From the NCBI GenBank assembly GCA_016124585.1, contig WGNL01000004.1:62001-126000 (forward strand): 64,000 bases of DNA, read 5' to 3'. Origin of the DNA: Bacteroidota bacterium. Its GTDB lineage: Bacteria > Bacteroidota > Bacteroidia > Chitinophagales > Saprospiraceae. The translations under genes and the position numbers were made by a program. Shown piece by piece: positions 7,441 to 15,334 of this stretch. Within the stretch, counting starts at the first letter, position 1, and each line of letters starts with the position of its first letter. The notes under the pieces were generated by a model. The model was not told the DNA's origin. It made no database searches and saw only the letters and a list, made by a program, of their open reading frames with translations.

Positions 7441-9258
7441 CTACACCGTTCCCCGCCGAATCCTCACCACCAGCATGTTCAGCAAAAGCAGCCCCGTCAC
7501 AAACACTGCAAACCTCGCAATCATATCCCCCCAGCGCACATAGAAGGTAATGCCCCGGTTGAATTTGATGTTCTGCCGGATGGCGGCTTCTTCGCCGTAT
7601 TGGGTAGGCTGCTGCACATCGCCCCGTTGGTTGATGAAGCAGGAGATGCCCGTATTGGCAGAGCGGGCAATGCTGCGGCGGGTCTCGATGGCACGCAGGC
7701 GGGCGAAAGCGAGGTGCTGTTTGTGGCCAGCGGTATTGTCCCACCAGCCGTCGTTGGTCATGATAAAAGTGGCTTCGGCACCGGCCCGCACATAGCCGCC
7801 GTTGTAATCCCCGAAGATGCTTTCGTAGCAGATGCTGGGGGCGACCCGACCGCTTTCGCTGGGGAAGGCTTCCCGTCGAGGCTGGCTACCCAATCCCTCC
7901 ACCGAGCCGCCGAGCTTGTCGGCGATGGGGGAGAGGAAGAACAGGTATTTGTTGTAAGGCAGGATTTCTGCTCCGGGTACCAGCTTGGATTTGATGTAAA
8001 ACGGGATGGAGTCCGCCCCCGACTGGAGTTGGATGGCAGCATTGTAGGCTTCCCAGTAGAAGGTCTGGCCGCCCCGCTCCTCGGTGCGGGTGTGGGCGGT
8101 ATGTGGTTCGCCGTTCTCCAAAACATTATAAGCGTCCACGCCCGCTACCAGCTTGACTTTGGGGTGCTTGTCTAGGAATAGCTCCAAGTTCTGAATGGTA
8201 TTGTTCGATTTGAAGGAATCCTTTTCCCCTGCATTGAAACTGGTCTCAGGCCAGACGAGGTATTGCGTGTTCTCCGTCAGGATGGAGTCAGAGAGCCGCA
8301 GGAACCGCTCCATCTGCTCCCGAACGGGTATGCTGAACTTCTCGTAGTGTGGTTCGAAGTTTGGCTGCACGACGGCTACTTCCACGTCCCGGCCTTCGTC
8401 TTTTTGGTTGAAATACCAAATCAGGGAGGCAATCATTGGAAGCAGCACCAGCAGTTTGATTTTGAGGAGCGGCCACTTCTGTTGTGTCCAAGCGATTTTC
8501 GGGGAGATGCGGAAGCTACATTTCTCCAATAACTGGAAGCAAAGCACGTTGGCAGCCAGCACCCACAGCGAACCACCGAAGATGCCCGTGTATTCATACC
8601 ACTGCACGATTTGCGGCCACTCCGCAAAGGCATTGCCGAGATTGAGCCACGACCAAGAGATTTCCCAGTTCAGGTGCAGGTACTCAAACGAAAGCCAGTA
8701 GGCGATGAGCGAGAGGTAGCCCGTCTTGGGCAGGTGCATCTTGGTTTTGTGAAACAACCAAAACGGTATGTACATGAACCAAGCGTTCAGCCAGATGGCC
8801 ACGATGCCTGCAATGAAGGCCGTATTGCCCACCCACCAGGTGACGAGGATGTTCCAGAGGACGAAAGTGTGGTAGGTGTAGGGTAGGATGGAGGGTTTCA
8901 GGTTTTGGGTTTCAGGTTTCTGGGATCGCTCGGCCCGTTCATTGGAAACTTCGTATTCCACGATGAGGAGGGGGATCCAGGCGATGAATAGCAGGATGGT
9001 CGTGGGGAAGGGAGGGAAACTGACGGCCAGCAGGACGGCACTCAAGGTGCTCAGGCCGAGCCAGCGGAGGCCCTTGGGGTGGCGGGTGTATTTTTTCCAG
9101 AACAGCAGCACGATACTCACCCAAGCCAGCACGAAGAAAAATAGCGGACGGTGGCCCCAGAGGGTTTCTGCTTGCCAGAGGCTGTACATATTGTAGCCGA
9201 TGCCGAGGGTGGCCAGGCTCGTGATGCCCAACAGGGAGTTTCGTAGCTTGTCGTTCAT
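7441..9258 (-). CDS. lnt: Apolipoprotein N-acyltransferase
   Basis: Inner-membrane enzyme that adds the third acyl chain to the N-terminal Cys of lipoproteins. The 605-aa protein has several hydrophobic segments in the first 250 residues, then a nitrilase-fold domain. The catalytic Glu-Lys-Cys triad is visible as WPETSF (about residue 337), KSKLVPGAE (about 423) and ICYESIF (about 477). It also has GVDAY and NDGWWDNTAGHKQHLAFARLRAIETRRSIARSANTGIS (broken here: NDGWW, HLAFARLRAIETRR, ANTGIS), all typical of Lnt. A loop near residues 105-125 (ERAERSQKPETQNLKP) is encoded by a simple repeat resembling intergenic filler, absent from the core family. The start ATG at 9256-9258 directly follows the stop of the HEAT-repeat gene, so translation is probably coupled. 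Confidence 0.93.
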   Translation of the reverse strand: MNDKLRNSLLGITSLATLGIGYNMYSLWQAETLWGHRPLFFFVLAWVSIVLLFWKKYTRHPKGLRWLGLSTLSAVLLAVSFPPFPTTILLFIAWIPLLIVEYEVSNERAERSQKPETQNLKPSILPYTYHTFVLWNILVTWWVGNTAFIAGIVAIWLNAWFMYIPFWLFHKTKMHLPKTGYLSLIAYWLSFEYLHLNWEISWSWLNLGNAFAEWPQIVQWYEYTGIFGGSLWVLAANVLCFQLLEKCSFRISPKIAWTQQKWPLLKIKLLVLLPMIASLIWYFNQKDEGRDVEVAVVQPNFEPHYEKFSIPVREQMERFLRLSDSILTENTQYLVWPETSFNAGEKDSFKSNNTIQNLELFLDKHPKVKLVAGVDAYNVLENGEPHTAHTRTEERGGQTFYWEAYNAAIQLQSGADSIPFYIKSKLVPGAEILPYNKYLFFLSPIADKLGGSVEGLGSQPRREAFPSESGRVAPSICYESIFGDYNGGYVRAGAEATFIMTNDGWWDNTAGHKQHLAFARLRAIETRRSIARSANTGISCFINQRGDVQQPTQYGEEAAIRQNIKFNRGITFYVRWGDMIARFAVFVTGLLLLNMLVVRIRRGTV

Positions 9259-9885
9259 TTATTTGTTCAGTTTTTTCAAGACTTTCTCGATGCGCTTTTG
9301 TTGGCTCTCCTTCGGCAAATCGGGCAGTCGGCTTTTCAGCAGTTCCATGAAGGCCGCTTTTTGCGAAGCGAACACCACCGTCGCAGCGCCCTCGGCGTAC
9401 ATTGGGAACTGGTTCGGTGGGCAGCGCTGCATCTGCTCCATCAACAACGGGAAACATTCGTCCCGGTACTTCTCTATTTGCGAAAGTTTAACCAAAATGC
9501 CCACTGCATGGTCACGGGTAATGACCGAGCCAGCATCGGCAGCCGCCAAGATGGTGGAAAGGTGCGGGTAAATCCCGTCGGGATTCACGGAGGCGATGCA
9601 ATCGAGCCCTGTCATTGCACCCCAAGCGAGTCGGTTGTTTTTGCCAGTGAGCAGCGTGATGAACAAGTCCACCTGCTCCGCAATGAGCGAGGGATTTTGC
9701 TCCCCGATTTCGTACAAAACCTTGATGGCATCGGATTGGAGGGCCTTGTCTTTGCCGTTCACGACGGCCACCAGTTCGGTGATGGCCGTCGTGTCGTTAC
9801 CTTCGGCAATTTGCTTGGCGAGGAGTTGGTTGGGTACTTCATCCCTGCGTCCGAGGGAGGTGGCGAGTTGGTCAATGATTGGCAT
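9259..9885 (-). CDS. HEAT-repeat-like protein
   Basis: A 208-aa soluble protein starting MPIIDQLATSLGRRDEVP. It is built of paired helices resembling HEAT/ARM repeats, for example KALQSDAIKVLYEIGEQNP, RLAWGAMTGLDCIASVNP and ITRDHAVGILVKLSQIEKY. The frame extends 29 codons further upstream, but that part (MKRYLQKLQFSLHSSF) reads like untranslated leader; the ATG at 9883-9885 has AAAGAAAG just before it. It overlaps the upstream 68-aa gene by 14 bases, and its stop abuts the lnt start. Function unknown; HEAT folds usually serve as protein-binding scaffolds. Confidence 0.75.
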   Translation of the reverse strand: MPIIDQLATSLGRRDEVPNQLLAKQIAEGNDTTAITELVAVVNGKDKALQSDAIKVLYEIGEQNPSLIAEQVDLFITLLTGKNNRLAWGAMTGLDCIASVNPDGIYPHLSTILAAADAGSVITRDHAVGILVKLSQIEKYRDECFPLLMEQMQRCPPNQFPMYAEGAATVVFASQKAAFMELLKSRLPDLPKESQQKRIEKVLKKLNK

Positions 9886-10078
9886 CTTTCTTTGCTTGAT
9901 AGTACGACTTGAAAGTACGGTATAAAAAGATGAATGCAATGAAAATTGCAGCTTCTGCAAATACCTCTTCAATTCGGGTTGTATCTAGGCTCTTGAATTG
10001 CAAGGCATTGAAATAGAAGCAGAATCCAATAGCTGCATGAAATTCAATAAGAAAGTTATACGGCTTATTGTCTTCCAT
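9872..10078 (-). CDS. Small two-helix membrane protein (68 aa)
   Basis: A short protein with two hydrophobic stretches (FHAAIGFCFYFNALQF and AAIFIAFIFLYRTF) and a basic tail (SYYQAKKDANH), suggesting a two-helix inner-membrane protein. It resembles the next small ORF at 10208-10420 in layout: an amphipathic start, a helix, a short acidic/polar link with ..EE(V/L)F.E.., a second helix and a lysine-rich end. They may be diverged duplicates. Its 3' end overlaps the start of the HEAT-repeat gene by 14 bases. Function unknown. Confidence 0.55.
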   Translation of the reverse strand: MEDNKPYNFLIEFHAAIGFCFYFNALQFKSLDTTRIEEVFAEAAIFIAFIFLYRTFKSYYQAKKDANH

Positions 10079-10207
10079 AAAATACAGATGCGATATTATT
10101 CATCGTACTGTAGTAAGGTGGCAATTGACATTATCACGAAAACTTTAAATACTCAAATCACCTCTAACGTTGCCAAGTTTTTAAAAACAAGCTAGACTTG
10201 ATTTTAG

Positions 10208-10420
10208 TCAAGCATTAGCGAGTTGTTTTGCCTTTCTTTTCTGATTGATATAGTCAGCAATTGAAAGGATGACAAAAAATACAGTACCTTCAATAAACAG
10301 ATTTTCTGGAATCGGGTCACCATAAACCTTGAGCATTAGGAATTTGATGATGTAAACGATACCTAGACAAGCTAGATAAAAGCGGAAGTACTTTTGGAAG
10401 GTTTCCATAGATAGAGACAT
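10208..10420 (-). CDS. Small two-helix membrane protein (70 aa)
   Basis: Begins MSLSMETFQKYFRFYLAC (an internal Met at residue 5 is also possible). It has two hydrophobic segments (FYLACLGIVYIIKFLML and LFIEGTVFFVILSIADYI) and a basic tail (NQKRKAKQLANA). It starts 20 bases after the metG stop on the same strand, so it is probably co-transcribed with metG. Layout matches the 68-aa protein downstream. No known family recognised. Confidence 0.6.
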   Translation of the reverse strand: MSLSMETFQKYFRFYLACLGIVYIIKFLMLKVYGDPIPENLFIEGTVFFVILSIADYINQKRKAKQLANA

Positions 10421-10440
10421 TTAATTTAGTGAACGTTGAA

Positions 10441-12603
10441 TTATTTAACCGTCAAGCCAGGCCCGAAAGCCTCACCTGCTTGGACAAAGCTAAGTTTTCC
10501 CTCCGCATTTTCCGCCATCAAAATCATTCCCTGCGACTCCACACCCCGAATCTTTCTTGGGGCGAGGTTGGAGAGCAACAGTACTCGCTGCCCGACTACT
10601 TCTTCTGGTGTGAAGTGCTCCGCAATGCCCGATGCTACCGTCCGCTGCTCGAAGCCGAGGTCCACGGAGAGCTTGAGAAGTTTATCTGCCTTTGGAATGC
10701 GCTCGGCGGCGGTGATAACAGCTGTGCGGATGTCCATTTTGGCAAAGTCGTCGTATTGGATTTCGTCTTTTAGAGGCATGAGGGATGAGGGATTAGGGAT
10801 GACTGAGGACTGCGGACTTTGGACTGTGGACGCTTCGGCTTTCAGGACTGCCTCCAACTTCGCCTTTTGACGTTCGATGATTTCAAGGCGGCTCTTATCG
10901 TTGCGGTCGTTGATTTTGGCGAAAAGGATTTCAGGTGCGTTGACCTTGTGGCCAGTGGGGAGAAGGGCTTCGCCGTTTTTCAGCTTCGCAATTGCCGCCG
11001 CCAAATCGCCCGGTTGCACCTTCGGCAAATTGAGCAGCTGTCTGATTTTCACCGAAGTAAACGGAATAAAAGGCTCGCAAAGCAATGACAACAATGTGAC
11101 CAATTCAAGGCTGGTATTGATGCATTCAGCAATAACCGGAGAGTCTGGGTCAGTCTTGCGAATCGTCCAAGGAGCAGTATCTTGAAGGTATTGGTTTCCC
11201 CATGAAGCGATTTCGACTAGTGTGGTGGCTGCTGCTTTTAGGTTGTAAGCTTCGATGTCGGCACAAAGCGAATCGACCAGCCCTTTGATGTTGTCGGGAA
11301 CTGTTGCTGTTGATGCTGGCGCAATTCCACCGTAATAACTGTTCGTCAAGGTAATCACCCGATTGATGAAATTCCCCAGCTTATCCGCCAAGTCCTTGTC
11401 ATAAAAATCCACGAACTCGTCCCATTTGAAGTCTGCGTCCCGGTTCTCCGGCAGGTTGCGGATGAGCGCCCAGCGGAGGGCGTCTTCCTTGTTCGGGAAA
11501 TTGGCGAATTCCTCCAAATACTCGTGTTGCTCGATGCCCCAGCCTTTGCTCTTAGAGAACTTGCGGCCTTCAAAATTGAGGAACTGATTGGCGGGAACGT
11601 TCACAGGCAGGGCGTAGTCGCCATGTGCCTTGAGCATCGCCGGGAACACGATGCAGTGGAACACGATATTGTCCTTTCCGATGAAATGGACGAGTTGGAG
11701 CTTGTCGGTGTTGCCTTTCCAATAGTCCTCCCAGTTCTTGCCTGTTTCGCTGGCCCATTGCTTCGTGCTGCTGATGTAGCCAATCGGCGCATCGAACCAG
11801 ACGTAAAGCACCTTACCTTCCGCATTGGGAAGCGGCACGGGGATGCCCCAGTCAAGGTCACGGGTGATGGAGCGGGGTTGGAGGCCCTCGCCATCATCCA
11901 GCCAAGAGAGGCATTGACCAACGACGTGGTTTTTCCAAGCCTTGGGGTCGTGGTGCTGCTGGCCGTGGAGGACGCCAGTCTTAATCCATTCCCGCAGCCA
12001 GTCGCCGTGTTTGTCTAGGCGGAAGTACCAGTGGCTAGTTTCCTTCAACACGGGGGTTGCGCCGCTGAGCATGGATTTCGGGTGTTTGAGTTCCGTCGGA
12101 GAAAGGGTGGTGCCGCAGCGCTCGCACTGGTCGCCGTAAGCTTCGGGGTTGCCGCAGTTGGGGCATTCGCCCATGATGTAGCGGTCGGCCAGGAACTGCT
12201 GGTATTCTTCGTCGAAATATTGCTCCGACACCCGTTCTTCCAACTCGCCGCCTTTTTCAATCAATTTCAGGAAAAAAGCCTGCGCCGTCTCATGGTGCAG
12301 CGGTGCGCTGGTACGGTGGTAGTAGTCGAAGCTGATGCCCAGCTGCTCAAAGGTTTCCTTGTTGAGCGCATGGTATTTGTCAATGATTTCTTGCGGGGAA
12401 ATGCCCTCTTTTTTCGCCCGGATGGTGATGGCAGCGCCGTGCTCGTCAGAACCGCAAATGAAAGCCACATCGGCACCGAGGCCACGGAGGTAGCGCACAT
12501 AAATATCAGCAGGTAGGTAAGCGCCTGCGAGGTGTCCGAGGTGGAGCGCACCATTAGCGTAGGGTAGGGCAGAGGTGACGCAGTATTTCTTGGTTAAATC
12601 CAT
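10441..12603 (-). CDS. metG: Methionyl-tRNA synthetase
   Basis: Class I aminoacyl-tRNA synthetase charging tRNA-Met with methionine. The 720-aa protein starts MDLTKKYCVTSALPYANG and has the HIGH-type motif HLGH at residues 21-24, zinc-knuckle cysteines CPNCGNPEAYGDQCERC (about 148-165) and the KFSKS loop (about 348). A C-terminal EMAP/Trbp111-like tRNA-binding domain starts near DDFAKMDIRTAVITAAERI and ends GVESQGMILMAEN...FVQAGEAFGPG. The linker before that domain (AEASTVQSPQSSVIPNPSS) is encoded by a GGACT-type simple repeat. A promoter-like TATCTTCG lies about 60 bases upstream. It heads a likely unit with the two small membrane genes, the HEAT-repeat gene and lnt. Confidence 0.96.
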   Translation of the reverse strand: MDLTKKYCVTSALPYANGALHLGHLAGAYLPADIYVRYLRGLGADVAFICGSDEHGAAITIRAKKEGISPQEIIDKYHALNKETFEQLGISFDYYHRTSAPLHHETAQAFFLKLIEKGGELEERVSEQYFDEEYQQFLADRYIMGECPNCGNPEAYGDQCERCGTTLSPTELKHPKSMLSGATPVLKETSHWYFRLDKHGDWLREWIKTGVLHGQQHHDPKAWKNHVVGQCLSWLDDGEGLQPRSITRDLDWGIPVPLPNAEGKVLYVWFDAPIGYISSTKQWASETGKNWEDYWKGNTDKLQLVHFIGKDNIVFHCIVFPAMLKAHGDYALPVNVPANQFLNFEGRKFSKSKGWGIEQHEYLEEFANFPNKEDALRWALIRNLPENRDADFKWDEFVDFYDKDLADKLGNFINRVITLTNSYYGGIAPASTATVPDNIKGLVDSLCADIEAYNLKAAATTLVEIASWGNQYLQDTAPWTIRKTDPDSPVIAECINTSLELVTLLSLLCEPFIPFTSVKIRQLLNLPKVQPGDLAAAIAKLKNGEALLPTGHKVNAPEILFAKINDRNDKSRLEIIERQKAKLEAVLKAEASTVQSPQSSVIPNPSSLMPLKDEIQYDDFAKMDIRTAVITAAERIPKADKLLKLSVDLGFEQRTVASGIAEHFTPEEVVGQRVLLLSNLAPRKIRGVESQGMILMAENAEGKLSFVQAGEAFGPGLTVK

Positions 12604-12662
12604 TTCAGTTTAATAAAAATTAGTTGGATGAATGGGTTTGAAAGCATCCCGATTTAAGGCTG

Positions 12663-12670
12663 CGAAGATA
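12663..12670 (-). promoter_or_regulatory. Candidate -7 box of metG
   Basis: TATCTTCG on the minus strand, about 60 bases upstream of the metG ATG. It fits the Bacteroidota -7 pattern TAnnTTTG with a T-to-C change seen at several promoters in this window. No clear -33 TTTG was found. Confidence 0.4.
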
Positions 12671-12767
12671 GCGGCTTCCTCCATAAAAGGAAAAGAAGTG
12701 TCGGGTAGTTCCAAAGCCTCCGTTTTAGCCTTGACGACAGACTTGGGCTTTTTGTCATGCCGAGGGG

Positions 12768-12797
12768 TTTGATTTACCAGCCAAGCCGTTACATTTG
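12768..12797 (+). promoter_or_regulatory. Candidate promoter of the GH127 gene (-33 TTTG, -7 TACATTTG)
   Basis: TTTG at 12768-12771 and TACATTTG at 12790-12797, 18 bases apart. The pair ends 25 bases before the ATG at 12823. Both boxes match the Bacteroidota primary-sigma consensus. Confidence 0.5.
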
Positions 12798-12822
12798 GCC
12801 TTTCAACAAAAACAAACAACTG

Positions 12823-15276
12823 ATGAAAAAGTCCTTTTCGATACTCGTCGGCCTTTGCCTCGCTGTTTTTTCTTTTGGGCAAAACGACAAGCCGCATTAT
12901 CCCATCCAACCTGTGCCTTTCACCGATGTAAAAATCACCGACCATTTCTGGGCGCCCCGCCTTGAAACCGTGCGTACGGTGACGCTACCCTATACCTTCG
13001 GTCAATGCGAAGAAACGGGACGGGTAAAGAACTTCGACATTGCTGCAGGCAACGCCACGGGTTCTTTTTGTGGGGTGTATGGTTTCGATGATTCGGATGT
13101 TTATAAAATCATTGAAGGAGCTTCCTACTCCATGCAGGTGCACCCCGACCCCAAGCTAGACGCCTACGTGGACAGCCTGATTGAAAAAATCAAGGAAGCG
13201 CAAGAGCCGGACGGCTACCTCTACACTTGGCGCACCATCAATGAAAAGGAAAAAGCGGCTGGCGTTGAGAAGAAGGATAAAACGGGCGACTACTACAAAG
13301 GCACAGATAAGCGCTGGGTTCATGAGGACGAACACAGCCACGAAACCTACAACCTTGGTCACCTCTACGAAGCAGCGGTGGCTCATTTTCTCGCCACTGG
13401 CAAGCGCAGCCTTCTTGACATTGCCATCAAAAGCGCTGACCTCGTTGACAAGAATTTTGGCTGGGAAAAAGGGAAGCTGCAACAAGCAACGGGCCACCAA
13501 GAGATTGAATTGGGTCTGGTAAAACTCTACCTCGTCACCAACGAAAAGCGCTACCTCAACCTCGCCAAATTCTTCTTGGATGTGCGGGGTTACAAGGGCG
13601 AGGAGTACAATCAAAACCATAAAAAAGTAAAAGACCAGCGTGAAATCGTCGGTCATGCCGTTCGGGCCTGCTACATGTACGCCGCCATGGCGGATGTGGC
13701 GGCACTAACTGGAAGCAAGGAATATATTCCAGCCCTCAATGCTATTTGGGAAGATGTGGTCGGAAAGAAGATGTACCTGACAGGCGGCATCGGTAGTAGT
13801 GGTTCGAACGAGGGATTCAGCAAGCCGTATGACCTGCCGAATTACTCCGCCTACAACGAGACTTGCGCCTCCATCGCCTTTGTTTACTGGAACCAACGTA
13901 TGTTTCAACTCACGGGCGAGAGTAAATACATCGATGTGTTAGAGCGGACGCTCTACAATGCGCTGGATGCTGGCCTTTCCCTGTCTGGCGACCGCTTTTT
14001 TTACCCGAACCCCCTCGAAAGCCGCAAGAATGTGGAGCGCAGCCCTTGGTTCCAGTGTGCCTGTTGCCCCAGCAATGTGTCGAGATTTTTCCCTTCGCTG
14101 CCGGGCTATGTTTTTGCGAAGCGGGGTAATGAGGTGTTCGTGAACCTCTACGCCTCCAGTGAAACGACGGTGGAAAATATCAATTCCAGGAACCAATCGG
14201 TGAAAGTGAAAATCTCACAGGTGACTGAATATCCTTACGATGGCAAAATCAAATTGACGATTGAGCCGGAGAAGCCCAACACTTTTACCTTGAATATCAG
14301 GATTCCAGGCTGGGCGCAAGGAGATGCCGTGCCGTTTGATTTGTATGGTTTCGCAAACCATGACGGCAGTTTTGCGCAGGTGCTTTTGAACGGCAAAAAG
14401 TATTTCGGGAAAATCACAAATGGCTATATGGCCATCGAGCGGAAATGGAAAACGGGCGACCAAGTTGATTTGATTCTGCCGATGCCTATTCAGCAGGTCA
14501 AAGGCAATTCCAAAATCGAGGCGGATGCTGACCGCTATGCCATTCAGCGTGGGCCGTTGGTTTTTGTACTCGAAGGCAAAGACCAGTCTGACGATCGGAT
14601 CTTGAGCGTTTACGTATCGAAGGAAGCGGACTTCACTTCGCAGTTTGAGCCTGAACTGCTCGGCGGGGTGCAGACCATCAGTTTTGAAGGTGGCTTGGTG
14701 GAGAAAAAAACAGCTCCAGATGCTGGCGAATTAAAACCGTTGAAGCTGAAAGCTATCCCGTATTTCGCTTGGGCCAACCGGGGCAAGGACAATATGCTGG
14801 TTTGGCTGCCGAACAGTTTTGAGAGCGTGCGGCCATTGGCGCAGCCCACCATTGCCTCGAAAAGTAAAATCACAGCTTCGGAAGGAATAAAGGGTGAACT
14901 ATCTGCGGTGGCTGATCAATGGAAACCCCGAAATTCAGATGATCATGAAAATCCCTTCGTGCATTGGTGGCCACATTTTGGTTCCACAGAGTGGATACAG
15001 TATGATTTTGAAAATGAAGAGCAGATTGGTACAGCAAGAATATATTGGTTCGACGATGAGGCAAGTGAAGGTGGTTGCAGGGTGCCTAAATCATTCGTAA
15101 TCAAATACTTAGAGAACGGCGAATGGAAAAACTGCTATTCCCCCGATGGTTGGAAGGTGGTAAAGGATGATTGGTCGGAAGTGGAGTTTGAACCTGTGAA
15201 AACGTCGGCCCTTCGACTTGAAATGGTTGGTCAGGAAGGTGTGAGCCTAGGTGTACATGAATGGGAAGTTCGTTAG
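12823..15276 (+). CDS. Glycoside hydrolase family 127 (beta-L-arabinofuranosidase-like)
   Basis: Exported glycosidase, 817 aa from the ATG at 12823; a longer frame exists, but a signal peptide (MKKSFSILVGLCLAVFSFGQ) begins here. The catalytic (alpha/alpha)6 domain carries the GH127 (former DUF1680) signatures: HSHETYNLGHLYEAAVAH, YNETCASIA (Glu about 345, Cys about 347) and CACCPSN (Cys about 412, 414, 415). The family uses a Zn-bound Cys nucleophile with these Glu and Cys residues. The last 110 residues (STEWIQYDFENEEQIGTARI...LGVHEWEV) resemble an F5/8-type or CBM32-like sugar-binding domain. No T9SS tail is seen, so it is probably periplasmic. Substrate likely plant or algal arabinofuranoside glycans (inference). 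It stands alone rather than in a SusCD locus. Confidence 0.9.
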   Translation: MKKSFSILVGLCLAVFSFGQNDKPHYPIQPVPFTDVKITDHFWAPRLETVRTVTLPYTFGQCEETGRVKNFDIAAGNATGSFCGVYGFDDSDVYKIIEGASYSMQVHPDPKLDAYVDSLIEKIKEAQEPDGYLYTWRTINEKEKAAGVEKKDKTGDYYKGTDKRWVHEDEHSHETYNLGHLYEAAVAHFLATGKRSLLDIAIKSADLVDKNFGWEKGKLQQATGHQEIELGLVKLYLVTNEKRYLNLAKFFLDVRGYKGEEYNQNHKKVKDQREIVGHAVRACYMYAAMADVAALTGSKEYIPALNAIWEDVVGKKMYLTGGIGSSGSNEGFSKPYDLPNYSAYNETCASIAFVYWNQRMFQLTGESKYIDVLERTLYNALDAGLSLSGDRFFYPNPLESRKNVERSPWFQCACCPSNVSRFFPSLPGYVFAKRGNEVFVNLYASSETTVENINSRNQSVKVKISQVTEYPYDGKIKLTIEPEKPNTFTLNIRIPGWAQGDAVPFDLYGFANHDGSFAQVLLNGKKYFGKITNGYMAIERKWKTGDQVDLILPMPIQQVKGNSKIEADADRYAIQRGPLVFVLEGKDQSDDRILSVYVSKEADFTSQFEPELLGGVQTISFEGGLVEKKTAPDAGELKPLKLKAIPYFAWANRGKDNMLVWLPNSFESVRPLAQPTIASKSKITASEGIKGELSAVADQWKPRNSDDHENPFVHWWPHFGSTEWIQYDFENEEQIGTARIYWFDDEASEGGCRVPKSFVIKYLENGEWKNCYSPDGWKVVKDDWSEVEFEPVKTSALRLEMVGQEGVSLGVHEWEVR

Positions 15277-15283
15277 CTTCATG

Positions 15284-15317
15284 GTTGACCCTGCAACTTA
15301 TACGTTGCAGGGTCAAC
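15284..15317. terminator. Bidirectional terminator between GH127 and S8 genes
   Basis: A perfect 14-bp stem GTTGACCCTGCAAC / GTTGCAGGGTCAAC with loop TTATAC, between two convergent stops. No strong T run, but position and symmetry suit a shared terminator. Confidence 0.6.
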
Positions 15318-15334
15318 TAACTTATAAGCAGATG

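Noticed and set aside
6131-7543. Three long plus-strand open frames across the LRR region, giving repetitive proteins
   Set aside because: They are antisense readings of the 66-bp repeat units; the minus-strand LRR reading has known motifs, the plus-strand readings do not.
7363-8175. Plus-strand frame of 270 codons overlapping lnt
   Set aside because: Antisense to the Lnt catalytic domain, no recognisable features.
12610-12945. Minus-strand frame of 111 codons between metG and GH127
   Set aside because: It overlaps the GH127 promoter and signal peptide on the other strand and has no protein-like pattern.
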